From assembly GCA_034439875.1 (NCBI GenBank), contig JAWXBG010000212.1:1-32807 (forward strand): a stretch of DNA of 32,807 nucleotides, read 5' to 3'. Below the pieces are notes generated by a model that was not told the origin of the DNA, did not search any database, and saw only the letters and a program-made list of their open reading frames with translations. Shown piece after piece: positions 1-8,971 of the stretch (position 1 is the first letter of the stretch; every line of letters begins with the position of its first letter). The DNA is from JAWXBG01 sp034439875 (GTDB lineage Bacteria; Bacteroidota; Bacteroidia; Flavobacteriales_D; Sanyastnellaceae). The position numbers were made by a program, and so were the translations under genes.

Positions 1-198
1 GGGCAATTTTTGTAGAATGCGTGCGGGATTCTCAAATCTAAGCGATAGAATACTGCATTCATCGGCAAAATGAGGGTGCAATTTTTCTATCGCTTGATTG
101 GGGTTTACGTATCTGTAATATTCCAATTCCGTTTCACTCCATTGGCCTATAATAGCTACTTTGACTGCATTTACCGCTTCATGCAAGATGCTGTATAT
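1..198 (-). other. partial open frame running off the left edge
   Basis: On the minus strand 66 consecutive codons are open from just after a TGA at 199-201 to base 1, where the window cuts the frame. No ATG lies in frame; the first usable start would be TTG at 184-186. The first 25 or so codons fall inside a dispersed repeat, and part of their translation (HEAVNAVKVAIIGQWSETE) resembles the translation of the repeat copy at 15564-15709 (HEVVNSMRVSVLDPCTETA). I do not recognise the product. It may be a real gene whose 5' end was supplied by the repeat, the remains of a transposase, or a chance frame. Confidence 0.25.
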
Positions 199-283
199 TC
201 ATACATCAAGAATAAAAATCGAGAAAGTGCTTGATATCAAAGGGGGTTAGCGCTGCATTAGATTTCCCATGCGGATTCTGGGT
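95..283 (-). repeat. dispersed repeat copy A (degenerate)
   Basis: Read on the minus strand, the copy starts with ACCCAGAATCCGCATGGG at 283, flanked by TTAA (284-287). It continues through a segment like AATGCAGCGCTAA and then through CATCTTGCATGAAGCGGTAAATGC (169-192), which closely matches the copies at 15.6 and 24.6 kb. The similarity extends to GAAACGGAATTGGA near 121-135. The low-coordinate end is uncertain. It lies downstream of the antiporter gene. Confidence 0.5.
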
Positions 284-310
284 TTAATGATGCGCCTTAT
301 GGTTTCACTT

Positions 311-2530
311 TCATACAGTCTGCCGCCTCGACAGAACAAGTATTCGCTTCTGATCGCCCACCATCCAAAGGGTGTCATTGGCCTGCAAGATGAAATTGGA
401 TTCCGGATTTAAAAACCTATCTCCCTCGCGTTCAATACCTACTATCAAACCCTTAGTCAATTCTCGGATTCCAGAGTTCCGAATTGATTTGCCTATGAGA
501 AAGGAACTCTCGTCGATAGTGAAGTGCTGCAAAGAAACAGTTTTTGATTCTTTTGGTATTTCAAAACTGGTTACTTCTTCATCCATCTCTTCTCTGAACT
601 TGTTGAGTTGCACATCGGTTCCAATAAAAGAGACTACGTCGTTGGGATATATTCTTTCAAATCGATCGGGAACATTAATGACGATGTCACCTCGTTTAAC
701 AACTGCTACATTTATTCCAAAACGTTCCCTTAGTTTCAAATCAAAAAGTGGCTTACCAATAATGGACATGGCAGGATGCATTTCAAAAGTAGCTATGTGA
801 GAATCCCAGGGTGCCAATACATTCAATTCACTTCGCTTTGCGTTATCTCTCGAGTTGAGATTGGTCATAAATCTCCGTTCAATCCGGTCGTAGTATGCCT
901 GAATTCTGCCCCTCAATAAAAACAAAATCAAGCAGGTTATGATTACTCCTACAAATGCCTCTATTGGAGAATAGAAGGTATTAAACAACAATCCAATCAG
1001 AAAAATGGATAAGCCTATTCTTACAGCATGAATAACGTACATCGGCCCTCGTTGTGCATTTCGCTGATTAAGACTATACGCCGGAACTTTTTTTACTCCC
1101 CTGAAGGAAAGAGCCCATAAAAATGGAGACAGGAGTATAAGAGTCACAATGGTAGTGGCAAGTTGACTCCACTCATTTCCAAAATAAACAAAGGATAAAT
1201 ATTTGTTGCTGAAAATGATTGCCGAGACTACTACTACTGAAAAGACCACCACATTGATAATACTTGCACGCACGTATTCGCGCCATTCACTTATTTCAGA
1301 GGCTTTTTGAGTGCCAACACTGTATTGAACCAATGACTTTTGTAGTTTAACGGGAAGTTTACGTTCTAAGAATGAATGAAATGGTTTGGACAACCGAATC
1401 ATAAATGGTGTTGTAAATGTGGTGATCACTGAAATGGCAACTGCAATGGGATAAAGGTGTCCACTAATTACATTGAGCGATAGCCCAAGTGAGGCTATGA
1501 TAAATGAGAACTCTCCTATTTGCGATAAACTCATTCCCGTTTGAACAGAGGTCTTTAATGTTTGTCCTGATATGAGCGCTCCACCTATTACATATAAAGG
1601 TTTTGCAAATAGCAGTATACAGGTACCTAATAGGATAGGTACGTAATACTCTATCATCAAGTTTACATCAATGAGCATTCCTACAGACACAAAAAAGACT
1701 GCCCCAAAAACAACTTTTAAAGGCCCAATCACATGCTCTATTTTTTCCGCTTTTCTAGTTTCAGCCAGAATGGATCCCATTATAAATGCACCTAGAGCGG
1801 GCGAAAACCCGGCTTCATTTGCAAGCAATACCATCACCAAACAGAGCGCCACAGAAAGAATGAGTAACATCTCTTCAGAGAGGAACTTTTTGGTCATCCT
1901 AAAGAGACTAGGCAAAAAGAATATCCCCGACAGAAACCAAAGGATGAGGAAGAATGATAGTTTTAAAATGGAGTAAACCATTTCGGTTCCTTCAAAGGAC
2001 ATACTTATAGAAACCGTCGACAAAACAACCATGAGCACTACAGCCACAAGGTCTTCAATTATAAGTATTCCAGTTACAAGTCCAGCAAATTTTTGCGACT
2101 TTACTCCCAATTCTTCAAATGATCGTATGATGATAGTGGTGGATGCAATGGCGAGAATTCCACCCAGAAATAGGCAGTCCATTAGTGCCCAACCCAACAT
2201 TCTACCTAATAAATATCCCGTAAGCATTGTGAGTAATACTTCTATCACTGCTGTGATTCCGGCAACTCCTCCAATGCGAATAAGTTTTTTAAAGCTGAAT
2301 TCTAAACCTAAACCAAAGAGCAGAAAAATGACTCCAATTTCTGCCCAAACTTTGATGCCTTCGGTGTCGTGCACTGTTGGCATTAAGGCTACGTTGGGTC
2401 CTACCAATAGACCCGCCAATAAATAACCCAATACGACAGGTTGCTTCAGCCATTTGAATACCATAGAGGTAACGGCTGCAGTGGCCAAAATTAGCGCGAG
2501 ATCAATTATTAGTATAGGCAAATGCTGCAT
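311..2530 (-). CDS. CPA2-family monovalent cation/proton antiporter with two RCK_C domains
   Basis: This 739-residue integral inner-membrane protein belongs to the Kef/CPA2 cation:proton antiporters, which exchange K+ or Na+ for H+ and help control pH and ion balance. The first ~380 residues are a Na+/H+ exchanger domain of about a dozen hydrophobic helices, including the family-like GYLLAGLLVGP segment near residue 35. About four further membrane segments follow (roughly 415-540). Two consecutive RCK/TrkA C-terminal lobes occupy about 570-655 and 660-735. There is no Rossmann-type RCK_N domain, so NAD(H) gating as in KefC is not expected; the C-lobes may bind another ligand. The ATG at 2528-2530 gives a natural membrane-insertion N-terminus. 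It points the same way as queA but is about 115 bp from it. The family is secure; the ion is not. Confidence 0.9.
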   Translation of the reverse strand: MQHLPILIIDLALILATAAVTSMVFKWLKQPVVLGYLLAGLLVGPNVALMPTVHDTEGIKVWAEIGVIFLLFGLGLEFSFKKLIRIGGVAGITAVIEVLLTMLTGYLLGRMLGWALMDCLFLGGILAIASTTIIIRSFEELGVKSQKFAGLVTGILIIEDLVAVVLMVVLSTVSISMSFEGTEMVYSILKLSFFLILWFLSGIFFLPSLFRMTKKFLSEEMLLILSVALCLVMVLLANEAGFSPALGAFIMGSILAETRKAEKIEHVIGPLKVVFGAVFFVSVGMLIDVNLMIEYYVPILLGTCILLFAKPLYVIGGALISGQTLKTSVQTGMSLSQIGEFSFIIASLGLSLNVISGHLYPIAVAISVITTFTTPFMIRLSKPFHSFLERKLPVKLQKSLVQYSVGTQKASEISEWREYVRASIINVVVFSVVVVSAIIFSNKYLSFVYFGNEWSQLATTIVTLILLSPFLWALSFRGVKKVPAYSLNQRNAQRGPMYVIHAVRIGLSIFLIGLLFNTFYSPIEAFVGVIITCLILFLLRGRIQAYYDRIERRFMTNLNSRDNAKRSELNVLAPWDSHIATFEMHPAMSIIGKPLFDLKLRERFGINVAVVKRGDIVINVPDRFERIYPNDVVSFIGTDVQLNKFREEMDEEVTSFEIPKESKTVSLQHFTIDESSFLIGKSIRNSGIRELTKGLIVGIEREGDRFLNPESNFILQANDTLWMVGDQKRILVLSRRQTV

Positions 2531-2647
2531 GGAAGAAACTTAGAAAGCGTTTCAAAAGTAAGCGAAGTGTTTGATCATCTCACTGAACCAACACCGGCAT
2601 GTGCAACAATAGTTTCCCGCAGTTACACAACAAGATCGGAGATTCCT

Positions 2648-3700
2648 CTATGTCAAGATGAGCATCGCATCTCCATAAGCGAAGAAACGATATTCTTTCT
2701 TAATGGCTTCCTGATATGCCTTCATTATGAGATCGTAGCCTCCAAATGCGCATGTCATCATTAAAAGTACACTCTCGGGTGTGTGGAAATTGGTGACCAG
2801 CGAATCAGCAATCACATAGTCGTATGGAGGGAATATAAATTTATTGGACCAACCGTCGTAAGGCTTCAACATGTTGTTTGTACTTACCGATGTTTCGAAT
2901 GCTCTTAAAACAGTGCTTCCAATGGCGCAAACTTTCTTTCCGCTCGCTTTCGCTTCATTTACCATGTCGGCAGTTTCAGCAGGAATGATCACCTGCTCAC
3001 TATCCACTTTGTGCTTGGTAAGATCTTCAACTTCAACGGTGCGAAATGTTCCGAGACCAATGTGAAGCGTAAGTTCAGCCATATTTACACCTTTTATTTC
3101 AAGGCGTTTGTTGAGCTCACGGCTAAAGTGCAAACCAGCAGTAGGCGCAGCAACGGCTCCTTCATGTTTTGCATAAATGGTTTGATAGCGGAATTCATCT
3201 TCCGGTTCCACTTTGCGCTTGATATACTTTGGAAGTGGTGTTTCTCCGAGCTCGTAAATCAACTTCTTAAATTCTTCATGTGTTCCGTCGAATAGAAAAC
3301 GCAAGGTTCTGCCACGCGAAGTTGTATTGTCTATAACCTCAGCTACTAATTGCTCATTTTCACCGAAGTAAAGTTTATTGCCAATTCTGATTTTACGGGC
3401 AGGATCTACTACCGTATCCCAAAGTAAACTCTGAGAATTCAACTCACGAAGCATAAACACCTCGATCATAGAACCAGTTTTCTCCTTGTTGCCGTACATG
3501 CGCGCAGGGAATACTCGCGTGTTGTTGTTCACTAACACATCGCCCTCATCAAAATAATCGATGATGTCTTTGAAGTGTTTGTGTTCAATTTTTCCGGTTT
3601 TCTTGTGCACCACCATCAACCTTGATTCGTCTCGGTGATGTGTCGGATGTTGTGCTATCAGTTCCTGCGGCACTTTGAAGCGGAACTGGGAAAGTTTCAT
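2648..3700 (-). CDS. queA: S-adenosylmethionine:tRNA ribosyltransferase-isomerase
   Basis: QueA transfers and isomerises the ribosyl moiety of S-adenosylmethionine onto 7-aminomethyl-7-deazaguanine at tRNA position 34, giving epoxyqueuosine, the penultimate step of queuosine synthesis. The 350-residue product has the family N-terminus (MKLSQFRFKVP, then HPTHHRDESRLMVV), the LVNNNTRVFPARM segment, the conserved AAPTAGLHFS motif, and a C-terminal TNFHTPESVLLMM block. Length is typical. I chose the ATG at 3698-3700, because the frame extends upstream only through a TTG (3710-3712) that adds four atypical residues. It lies 73 bp downstream of truB on the same strand, so the two tRNA-modification genes may be cotranscribed. 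Other queuosine genes are not in the window. Confidence 0.95.
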   Translation of the reverse strand: MKLSQFRFKVPQELIAQHPTHHRDESRLMVVHKKTGKIEHKHFKDIIDYFDEGDVLVNNNTRVFPARMYGNKEKTGSMIEVFMLRELNSQSLLWDTVVDPARKIRIGNKLYFGENEQLVAEVIDNTTSRGRTLRFLFDGTHEEFKKLIYELGETPLPKYIKRKVEPEDEFRYQTIYAKHEGAVAAPTAGLHFSRELNKRLEIKGVNMAELTLHIGLGTFRTVEVEDLTKHKVDSEQVIIPAETADMVNEAKASGKKVCAIGSTVLRAFETSVSTNNMLKPYDGWSNKFIFPPYDYVIADSLVTNFHTPESVLLMMTCAFGGYDLIMKAYQEAIKKEYRFFAYGDAMLILT

Positions 3701-3773
3701 TACAGAAATCAATGTACTCAGATTTTATAAAAGGCCTGCAAAAGTAACGATTTCTTAACCCCCTTGTAAAGGA

Positions 3774-4547
3774 TTATTTTGCATCTAACTGATCTGTAGT
3801 CGGTTGAATAGTGTTTTCAGGCCTCAGATCACTTAATTCGGACATTAAATCGCTCAATTGCATCGCAGATTCTAAGCGAAATGGTGCACTTTCTGTTCTT
3901 CGAAGACTTTTTAAATATGCACCTGAATTTAAGTTCCGCCCAAAGTCGTCGGCCATACTTCTGATATAAGTTCCTTTTGAACAACGTATGAGAAAGTCTA
4001 CTTCATTTCCTTCGAAACGTGTAATTTCAAATGTGTGTATTTGAACAGTTTGAATAGGTATCTCCACATGAACACCTTCTCGGGCTGATAGATATGCGCG
4101 TCTGCCATTTATGCGCTTGGCACTGAAAACGGGCGGACGTTGTTCAAGAGATCCGGTCATTTGTTGTGCTGTTTGCCTCAACAATTCTAACGTAATATGT
4201 TCTATCGAAAAGTTGCCTTCTGGTTCGGATTCGAGATCGAAACTAGCTGTTGTTTTACCTAAAAAAAATGTTCCGCTATATTCTTTCTCTCCAGCTTGCA
4301 ATTGCTCAATGCTTCGCGTAAGTTTTCCTGTGCAAATTACCAGAAGTCCCGTTGCCAAAGGGTCAAGTGTTCCGGCATGACCCACTTTGAATTTTTTGAG
4401 CTTAAGAATGCGCCTTAGTTCCCATTTAATTTTATTGACCACATCGAAGCTGGTCCAGTTCTGTGGTTTATCTACCAAAAGAACTGTACCTGTAGTGAGC
4501 TCGCTGATTTGATTTAAACTATATGGAAGGCTCGATTCTTCGCTCAT
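3774..4547 (-). CDS. truB: tRNA pseudouridine(55) synthase TruB
   Basis: TruB isomerises uridine 55 in the T-loop of most tRNAs to pseudouridine and also acts as a tRNA chaperone. The 257-residue protein carries the catalytic block KVGHAGTLDPLATG with the nucleophilic aspartate at residue 62, preceded by VDKPQNWTSFDVVN and followed by the conserved KEYSGTFFLG segment. The later CSKGTYIRSMADDFG motif (about 190-203) is also present. The protein ends soon after this motif region, as in short TruB forms without a full C-terminal PUA domain. ATG at 4545-4547 gives a slightly extended N-terminus, and a start a few codons later cannot be excluded. It is followed by queA on the same strand. Confidence 0.95.
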   Translation of the reverse strand: MSEESSLPYSLNQISELTTGTVLLVDKPQNWTSFDVVNKIKWELRRILKLKKFKVGHAGTLDPLATGLLVICTGKLTRSIEQLQAGEKEYSGTFFLGKTTASFDLESEPEGNFSIEHITLELLRQTAQQMTGSLEQRPPVFSAKRINGRRAYLSAREGVHVEIPIQTVQIHTFEITRFEGNEVDFLIRCSKGTYIRSMADDFGRNLNSGAYLKSLRRTESAPFRLESAMQLSDLMSELSDLRPENTIQPTTDQLDAK

Positions 4548-4598
4548 TTACTTTTTATTCCGCAGGGGCGAAACTAGTGTATAAATGGAAAATACTTT

Positions 4599-4698
4599 TC
4601 AATGGATGTTTTCTATGATCGCATATTTTGGACTAACCTTGAGGATCGACTCTAGCATTCGCAGGTTATTCCCAACGGTTTCATCTTGCGAATCTGGT
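4599..4698 (-). pseudogene. out-of-frame remnant of the lost C-terminal domain of the AMP-ligase fusion
   Basis: Immediately after the TAA (4699-4701) that ends the upstream fusion gene, the same frame reads TRFAR and stops. The frame one base over (4685 down to 4599) reads DETVGNNLRMLESILKVSPK and continues to a TGA. In acyl-CoA/ACP synthetases the motif after the last catalytic loop is a GR...RFAK..GE.V....IE-like stretch. The two fragments together look like that stretch broken by a nonsense codon and a frameshift. The assignment is an inference from motif order. Confidence 0.5.
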
Positions 4699-6567
4699 TT
4701 ATCCCAATAGGTGCAAAAAGCCTTTTGTGTTTAAGTATCCTCGCATTCCCGTGTTGTGCCAAGCGTTGTTTATTTTGTCTTTGTGATTTTCGTTTTGTTG
4801 AATGCTCTCTGTGGCAATAGCAGCTCCAGAAACCCATATGCTTCCTTCTATATACGGATCGCATTCTTCTTGGCCTATTTCATCGCTACATATACGGATG
4901 GCCACTCCTGGCAGAGGTTTTCCCACCGACCCACTTTCTCCTGCTTCGTGCTCCAGATTTTTTCCTTCGATGTCCGTGCCCTGAAAGTTTTGAAGGTTGA
5001 TCGTAAATACCGATGATGTTTCGTTTTGTCCGGCACACGTGAAAACTTTAATCCCGCCTTCTAGAAGGGTCTGAATTGCACCATCACTCGGATGTATTTC
5101 TGAGGTAAATACAAGATCATTGGGATGAAGAAACTGAATAGGATTTTTATCTTTAATTTGAGTAGGGGTGAGCAGAACCAAACGTTGTGTTTGTTTATCG
5201 GGTAGAATTGAATCTATACCGAATATCCACGTGATGTCGAAGTACAATGGCAACATCAATTGAAGTACAAATCCAAAGGAATGATACATAGGTAAATCTG
5301 AATAGATACTCGACGATGAATCGAAAAAATGACTCTGCTTAATGCCTGCGAGCACCGCCATGATATTTAGATTCGTAAGTGGAACTCCTTGCAATTCTCC
5401 GCTCTGGCTTTTTTCAAAGAAAATCGAGACTACCCGATCTCTTTCATTGCTAGACGAAAACCACTTGCGAAATTGTCGTCCGGCAGAGCTCAAAGTTGCT
5501 GTGCATGATTTCACGGGCACCCCTTTTTTAATGGATTCTCGAACATCTTCAATGTAAATCACGCGTTCGGTTACAGGGGAGTATCCGGTAAATGCCAAGT
5601 CGCGGCTAGTTATGATCGTTCTGATACCTGCTGTGTTGCATACAAATAGTCGTTCTTCATTGGTATATGATGGATCGATGTTTACTACTGTTTTTTTGGA
5701 GAGAAGTAGGAATAGATTGATGTGCATGGACCAACTTCCGCCCGGAAGCATGACCGCAACAGCTTCATCATTTTCTAATTCGCGAAGAAGTATTTGGGAA
5801 ATGGATGATATGTTGAAAAGCACTTTGCTGTATTGAAAGTTTTTTTCACCTTCAATCCACTGCCCACGACTGCTGCCTCCAATTTTCTTGAGGATGCTAT
5901 TATTTACATCATCCGATGGGTGGAATCTCCTACGGAAGTTGAACACCTCCAGTTCTTTCACTTTTTGTCGCAATCGGAAGGCACTTATCGGTTTGCTCAA
6001 AGCCTTGCCAATGGCAATATTCACAGGTCTTCGAATTCCTTTTATTTTAAAACGTATCAGCTTTCCGGATCCGGGTTTCCAACTGAATGGAGATCCAACG
6101 ACATTGTCAAAATGAACTGGCAATACAGGGGCGTTGGTAATCATCGCGAGATGTTCTACACCCTTTTTGAATTCGAGAATTTGTCCTGTCCGCGTAACTG
6201 TGCCTTCTGCAAAAATGCAAACATAGAGGCCCTTAGAAATTTGTTCTTTTACAGCCTCGTTAAACTGGTCACGCGCTTCAGGCCCAAGTTGGGAGCCCAC
6301 CGGAATGCAATTGGCCGCTTTGAACAACCAGTTCAATGACTTCTTGCGGTAGATATGAGCATTAATGACAAAAGAGAATTTGCCCGGCAAAATGCAAGCG
6401 GCTATCAAAAAGTCGAGATAAGATCCATGATTGATCACTAAGATGGCCCCGTGGTTAGATGGAAGATTATCAACACCAACTACCCGTAACTTGAATAAAA
6501 TCTTCCCGGCTAAATAGACAAATCCTCTCATGAAGATAAGCGCAAAAAAAATCAAGAGTTTTTTCAT
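4699..6567 (-). CDS. PlsC-type acyltransferase fused to a degenerate, truncated AMP-dependent acyl ligase
   Basis: The 622-residue protein resembles the Aas family, which reacylates lysophospholipids using an acyl-ACP synthetase half. Residues 1-~210 form a lysophospholipid acyltransferase: a hydrophobic N-terminus, motif NHGSYLD (N46, H47, D52) and FAEGT (120-123) are intact. Residues ~240-622 are an AMP-binding ligase with FGFVLQL and GQNETS (513-518) regions. Its phosphate-binding loop, normally (T/S)SGTTGxPKGV, reads EKSQSGELQGV (385-395). The late HTGD motif reads NTGM (605-608), and the protein stops at GFLHLLG without the C-terminal lysine-bearing lid. The acyltransferase is probably active and the ligase probably dead. 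The gene is divergent from the gene at 6741. Confidence 0.85.
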   Translation of the reverse strand: MKKLLIFFALIFMRGFVYLAGKILFKLRVVGVDNLPSNHGAILVINHGSYLDFLIAACILPGKFSFVINAHIYRKKSLNWLFKAANCIPVGSQLGPEARDQFNEAVKEQISKGLYVCIFAEGTVTRTGQILEFKKGVEHLAMITNAPVLPVHFDNVVGSPFSWKPGSGKLIRFKIKGIRRPVNIAIGKALSKPISAFRLRQKVKELEVFNFRRRFHPSDDVNNSILKKIGGSSRGQWIEGEKNFQYSKVLFNISSISQILLRELENDEAVAVMLPGGSWSMHINLFLLLSKKTVVNIDPSYTNEERLFVCNTAGIRTIITSRDLAFTGYSPVTERVIYIEDVRESIKKGVPVKSCTATLSSAGRQFRKWFSSSNERDRVVSIFFEKSQSGELQGVPLTNLNIMAVLAGIKQSHFFDSSSSIYSDLPMYHSFGFVLQLMLPLYFDITWIFGIDSILPDKQTQRLVLLTPTQIKDKNPIQFLHPNDLVFTSEIHPSDGAIQTLLEGGIKVFTCAGQNETSSVFTINLQNFQGTDIEGKNLEHEAGESGSVGKPLPGVAIRICSDEIGQEECDPYIEGSIWVSGAAIATESIQQNENHKDKINNAWHNTGMRGYLNTKGFLHLLG

Positions 6568-6713
6568 AAAAATGGTTCGTTATTCAAAACAAACCTAGAG
6601 AACGAAGTCCTAGCCCGAAATAGATAATGCTGATTATACGTATCTTTGAAATGTTCATTTAATGAAAATAATGATTTCATAAAGTAATGAATATCAATTA
6701 AATAAATTTATTT

Positions 6714-6721
6714 TAAATTTG
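6714..6721 (+). promoter_or_regulatory. candidate -7 element TAAATTTG
   Basis: TAAATTTG fits the Bacteroidota TAnnTTTG -7 consensus and lies 19 bp before the ATG at 6741 in a very AT-rich spacer. No clear -33 TTG is visible at the expected distance. A second match, TATCTTTG, lies at 6641-6648. Either could drive the plus-strand gene. Confidence 0.35.
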
Positions 6722-6740
6722 CAATTACGTACTTAGAAAT

Positions 6741-8246
6741 ATGGATAAATTGATAGAGTCGTTATCGCTGCTTGGCACCTCCGAAAAACGTGAGTTTCGA
6801 ATGTTCGTGCAACGGAACTATGGGAAAGAGGATAATCGCACCCTTGAATTGTTAAGGCTTCTCGAACGTGGAGAGATTCAGCGAGGGAGAGCGGGAATGA
6901 AAAAAATGTATTCCGGTGAAATGATGAATGCTTATCACAGTGTTCGAAAACGCCTGCTCCGACAATTGCATCGTTTTTTGGTTATTAAAAGAATGGAAAG
7001 TGATTCAACTGAATCGGCTGCCATCATGGGACTTATTAATGTGGCCGGGTTTTATATGGAGCGCAATGCGTTTGAACTAGCTGCTTCTATGCTTCAACTA
7101 GCCCATGAGAAGGCCGACAAAACTTCGCGTTTCGATTTGCTTGACAACATCTACTATTTGCAAATTCAGTATGCGCAAGAGTTGGGCCTCGATGTACAAG
7201 AGGTATCCTCACAATGGCGAATAAATAAAAAACAATCGCAAATGGCCGAGAAGATATCTATTGCTCATGCAATGGTGAGAAGAAAACTTCATGAGGCTCG
7301 ACTAAGTGGTAAGGTACTGAACATAGAAGAAATGACCCACGAGATTTTCATTGATTTTGAATTGGAGGAAGAAGCACAACATAATGTTTCTTTTATGTAT
7401 GGCATGTGTTCTATGATCCGAAGTGCAATTATTTCTTCGAAGAATTATGTCCATTTTGCTTCGTTTGTGGCGCGACAATACAACCGCCTTAAAACTTCTG
7501 ATGCCTTTTCACGAAGTTCGCCTCTCATGGTACTTGGCTTCAGATACATGGTGGCTCATGCGTTTTACAGAAACCGAAAGTGGAAGGAGGCAAATGCAAT
7601 GCTCGTAGAAATGCAGGAATCACTTGGAACGGGAAAAGGTGGATATATCAATCATTTTTTTCCTAAGTATATATTACTTAAAGCGGCTGTTCAGAGTTAT
7701 ACCGGCGACAACATGGGTGCGGCCATAGCACTCGAGAATGGTCTTGCAGCCAAAGGCATCAGACTTTCTCTTGCCGATAAATTGAATATGCAAATCAATT
7801 TGGCAGTCTACTATTTTCAGAGCGAACTTTTTGGAAAAGCTTCTGCGGCCTTGCTAAAATTGAATCACTCGGATGCATGGATCGAAAAGAAAATGGGTAA
7901 GGAGTGGCGATTGAAAAAGAACATGATCGAAGTAATTGTGCAATATGAGCTAGGTAATGTTGAATGGGCGTTGACAAAAATTAAATCAATGGAAAAACAC
8001 TTTTCGGCCTTTCTGGAGCAGCCTCTATATCAGCGAGCAGGAATATTTATGGGCTTCATTAGAAAACTAATTCAAGAACCCACCGAAATATCAAAGTCTG
8101 AATTTTCACGTACTGTTGATGAGGCTAATCTAGCTTTGCCCGGAGATCGGGAAGATATTCAGGCTATAACATTTTTCTGTTGGCTGAAATCTAAAATGAT
8201 CAGAAGACCATACTACGAGGTTCTTCTTGAGGCTGTAAATGATTGA
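6741..8246 (+). CDS. uncharacterised all-helical protein, TPR-like
   Basis: The 501-residue product is soluble, has no signal peptide and no membrane segment, and appears helical throughout. The N-terminus (MDKLIESLSLLGTSEKREFRMFV) resembles a recurrent Bacteroidota family of long helical-repeat proteins that begin with a short 'sequence-end-then-REFRxFV' helix and continue as TPR-like hairpins. I recognise the family type but not a function. No catalytic motif was seen. Central segments (FELAASMLQLAHEKA, KWKEANAMLVEMQESL, MGAAIALENGLAAKG) look like TPR helix pairs. The gene converges on the response regulator with a 22-bp gap, so it probably belongs to its own transcript. A scaffold or regulatory role would be a guess. 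Confidence 0.75.
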   Translation: MDKLIESLSLLGTSEKREFRMFVQRNYGKEDNRTLELLRLLERGEIQRGRAGMKKMYSGEMMNAYHSVRKRLLRQLHRFLVIKRMESDSTESAAIMGLINVAGFYMERNAFELAASMLQLAHEKADKTSRFDLLDNIYYLQIQYAQELGLDVQEVSSQWRINKKQSQMAEKISIAHAMVRRKLHEARLSGKVLNIEEMTHEIFIDFELEEEAQHNVSFMYGMCSMIRSAIISSKNYVHFASFVARQYNRLKTSDAFSRSSPLMVLGFRYMVAHAFYRNRKWKEANAMLVEMQESLGTGKGGYINHFFPKYILLKAAVQSYTGDNMGAAIALENGLAAKGIRLSLADKLNMQINLAVYYFQSELFGKASAALLKLNHSDAWIEKKMGKEWRLKKNMIEVIVQYELGNVEWALTKIKSMEKHFSAFLEQPLYQRAGIFMGFIRKLIQEPTEISKSEFSRTVDEANLALPGDREDIQAITFFCWLKSKMIRRPYYEVLLEAVND

Positions 8247-8268
8247 TACATCAATTATCCTTTTAACC

Positions 8269-8940
8269 TTAGTCAATCAATCCATTTTGAATTGCAAAAC
8301 GAACCATACTGGCTACATTGTGAAGCTCCAATTTTTGCATCAAGTTGGTGCGATGTGTATCTACAGTGCGAGGAGAAATGAAAAGTTTGTCCCCAATTTC
8401 CTTGTTGGACATACCTTCAGCAACATGCCGAAGAATTTCTACTTCCCTAGCAGTAAGTTCAGCCATTTTCCCATTCCTGAGATTTTTGTCGGGTGTGAGT
8501 AATACCGTATGCACATCTTCCGAAAGATGTTGCTTTCCCTTCACTACTGCTTCAATGGCAGTGATAAGTTCTGATCTAGAAGAATTTTTGAGCAAATATC
8601 CGGAGGCCCCTAAATCCAATAACGAGCGAATCATCGCTTTTTCGTCGTGCATAGTGAGCACAATAACTTTTGCTTCGCTTTTTGTTCTGCGAAATTCTTT
8701 CATGAATTCCACACCACCCATCACTGGCATATCTAAATCAAGTAGGACAACATCAATTTTGAAAAGCCCAAGCATTTGCAAAGCCTCCGATCCATTGCGG
8801 GCTTCTCCTTTTATCTCCACATTGTCGTAGCTGTCAAGCAAGGCTTTAAGGCCATCTGATACAATTTGATGATCGTCTACTATAAGAATACTAACTGACA
8901 CGTTGCTTTGAGGTATATCGCCACAAAGGTAGGAGAACAT
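8269..8940 (-). CDS. NarL/FixJ-family response regulator
   Basis: This 223-residue transcription factor has a receiver domain (about 17-132) and a LuxR-type helix-turn-helix (about 155-215). The acidic pair is in ILIVDDHQ, the phospho-acceptor is D68 in VVLLDLDMP, the conserved threonine is in VIVLTMHD and the lysine in GYLLKN. The DNA-binding part reads LTAREVEILRHVAEGMSNKE and then ISPRTVDTHRTNLMQKL. It would be phosphorylated by the kinase encoded 31 bp upstream on the same strand and then dimerise on DNA. The ATG at 8938-8940 adds about 14 residues ahead of the receiver; a later non-ATG start is possible. A candidate operator is the palindrome at 10833-10848, an untested inference. Confidence 0.93.
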   Translation of the reverse strand: MFSYLCGDIPQSNVSVSILIVDDHQIVSDGLKALLDSYDNVEIKGEARNGSEALQMLGLFKIDVVLLDLDMPVMGGVEFMKEFRRTKSEAKVIVLTMHDEKAMIRSLLDLGASGYLLKNSSRSELITAIEAVVKGKQHLSEDVHTVLLTPDKNLRNGKMAELTAREVEILRHVAEGMSNKEIGDKLFISPRTVDTHRTNLMQKLELHNVASMVRFAIQNGLID

Positions 8941-8971
8941 TTCTCAAACCTCACGCGAAGATTGATACCTC

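Noticed and set aside
4652..4864. 70-codon minus-strand frame overlapping the ligase end
   Set aside because: It is out of frame with the ligase and shows no family similarity of its own; only its neighbourhood contains the C-terminal remnant.
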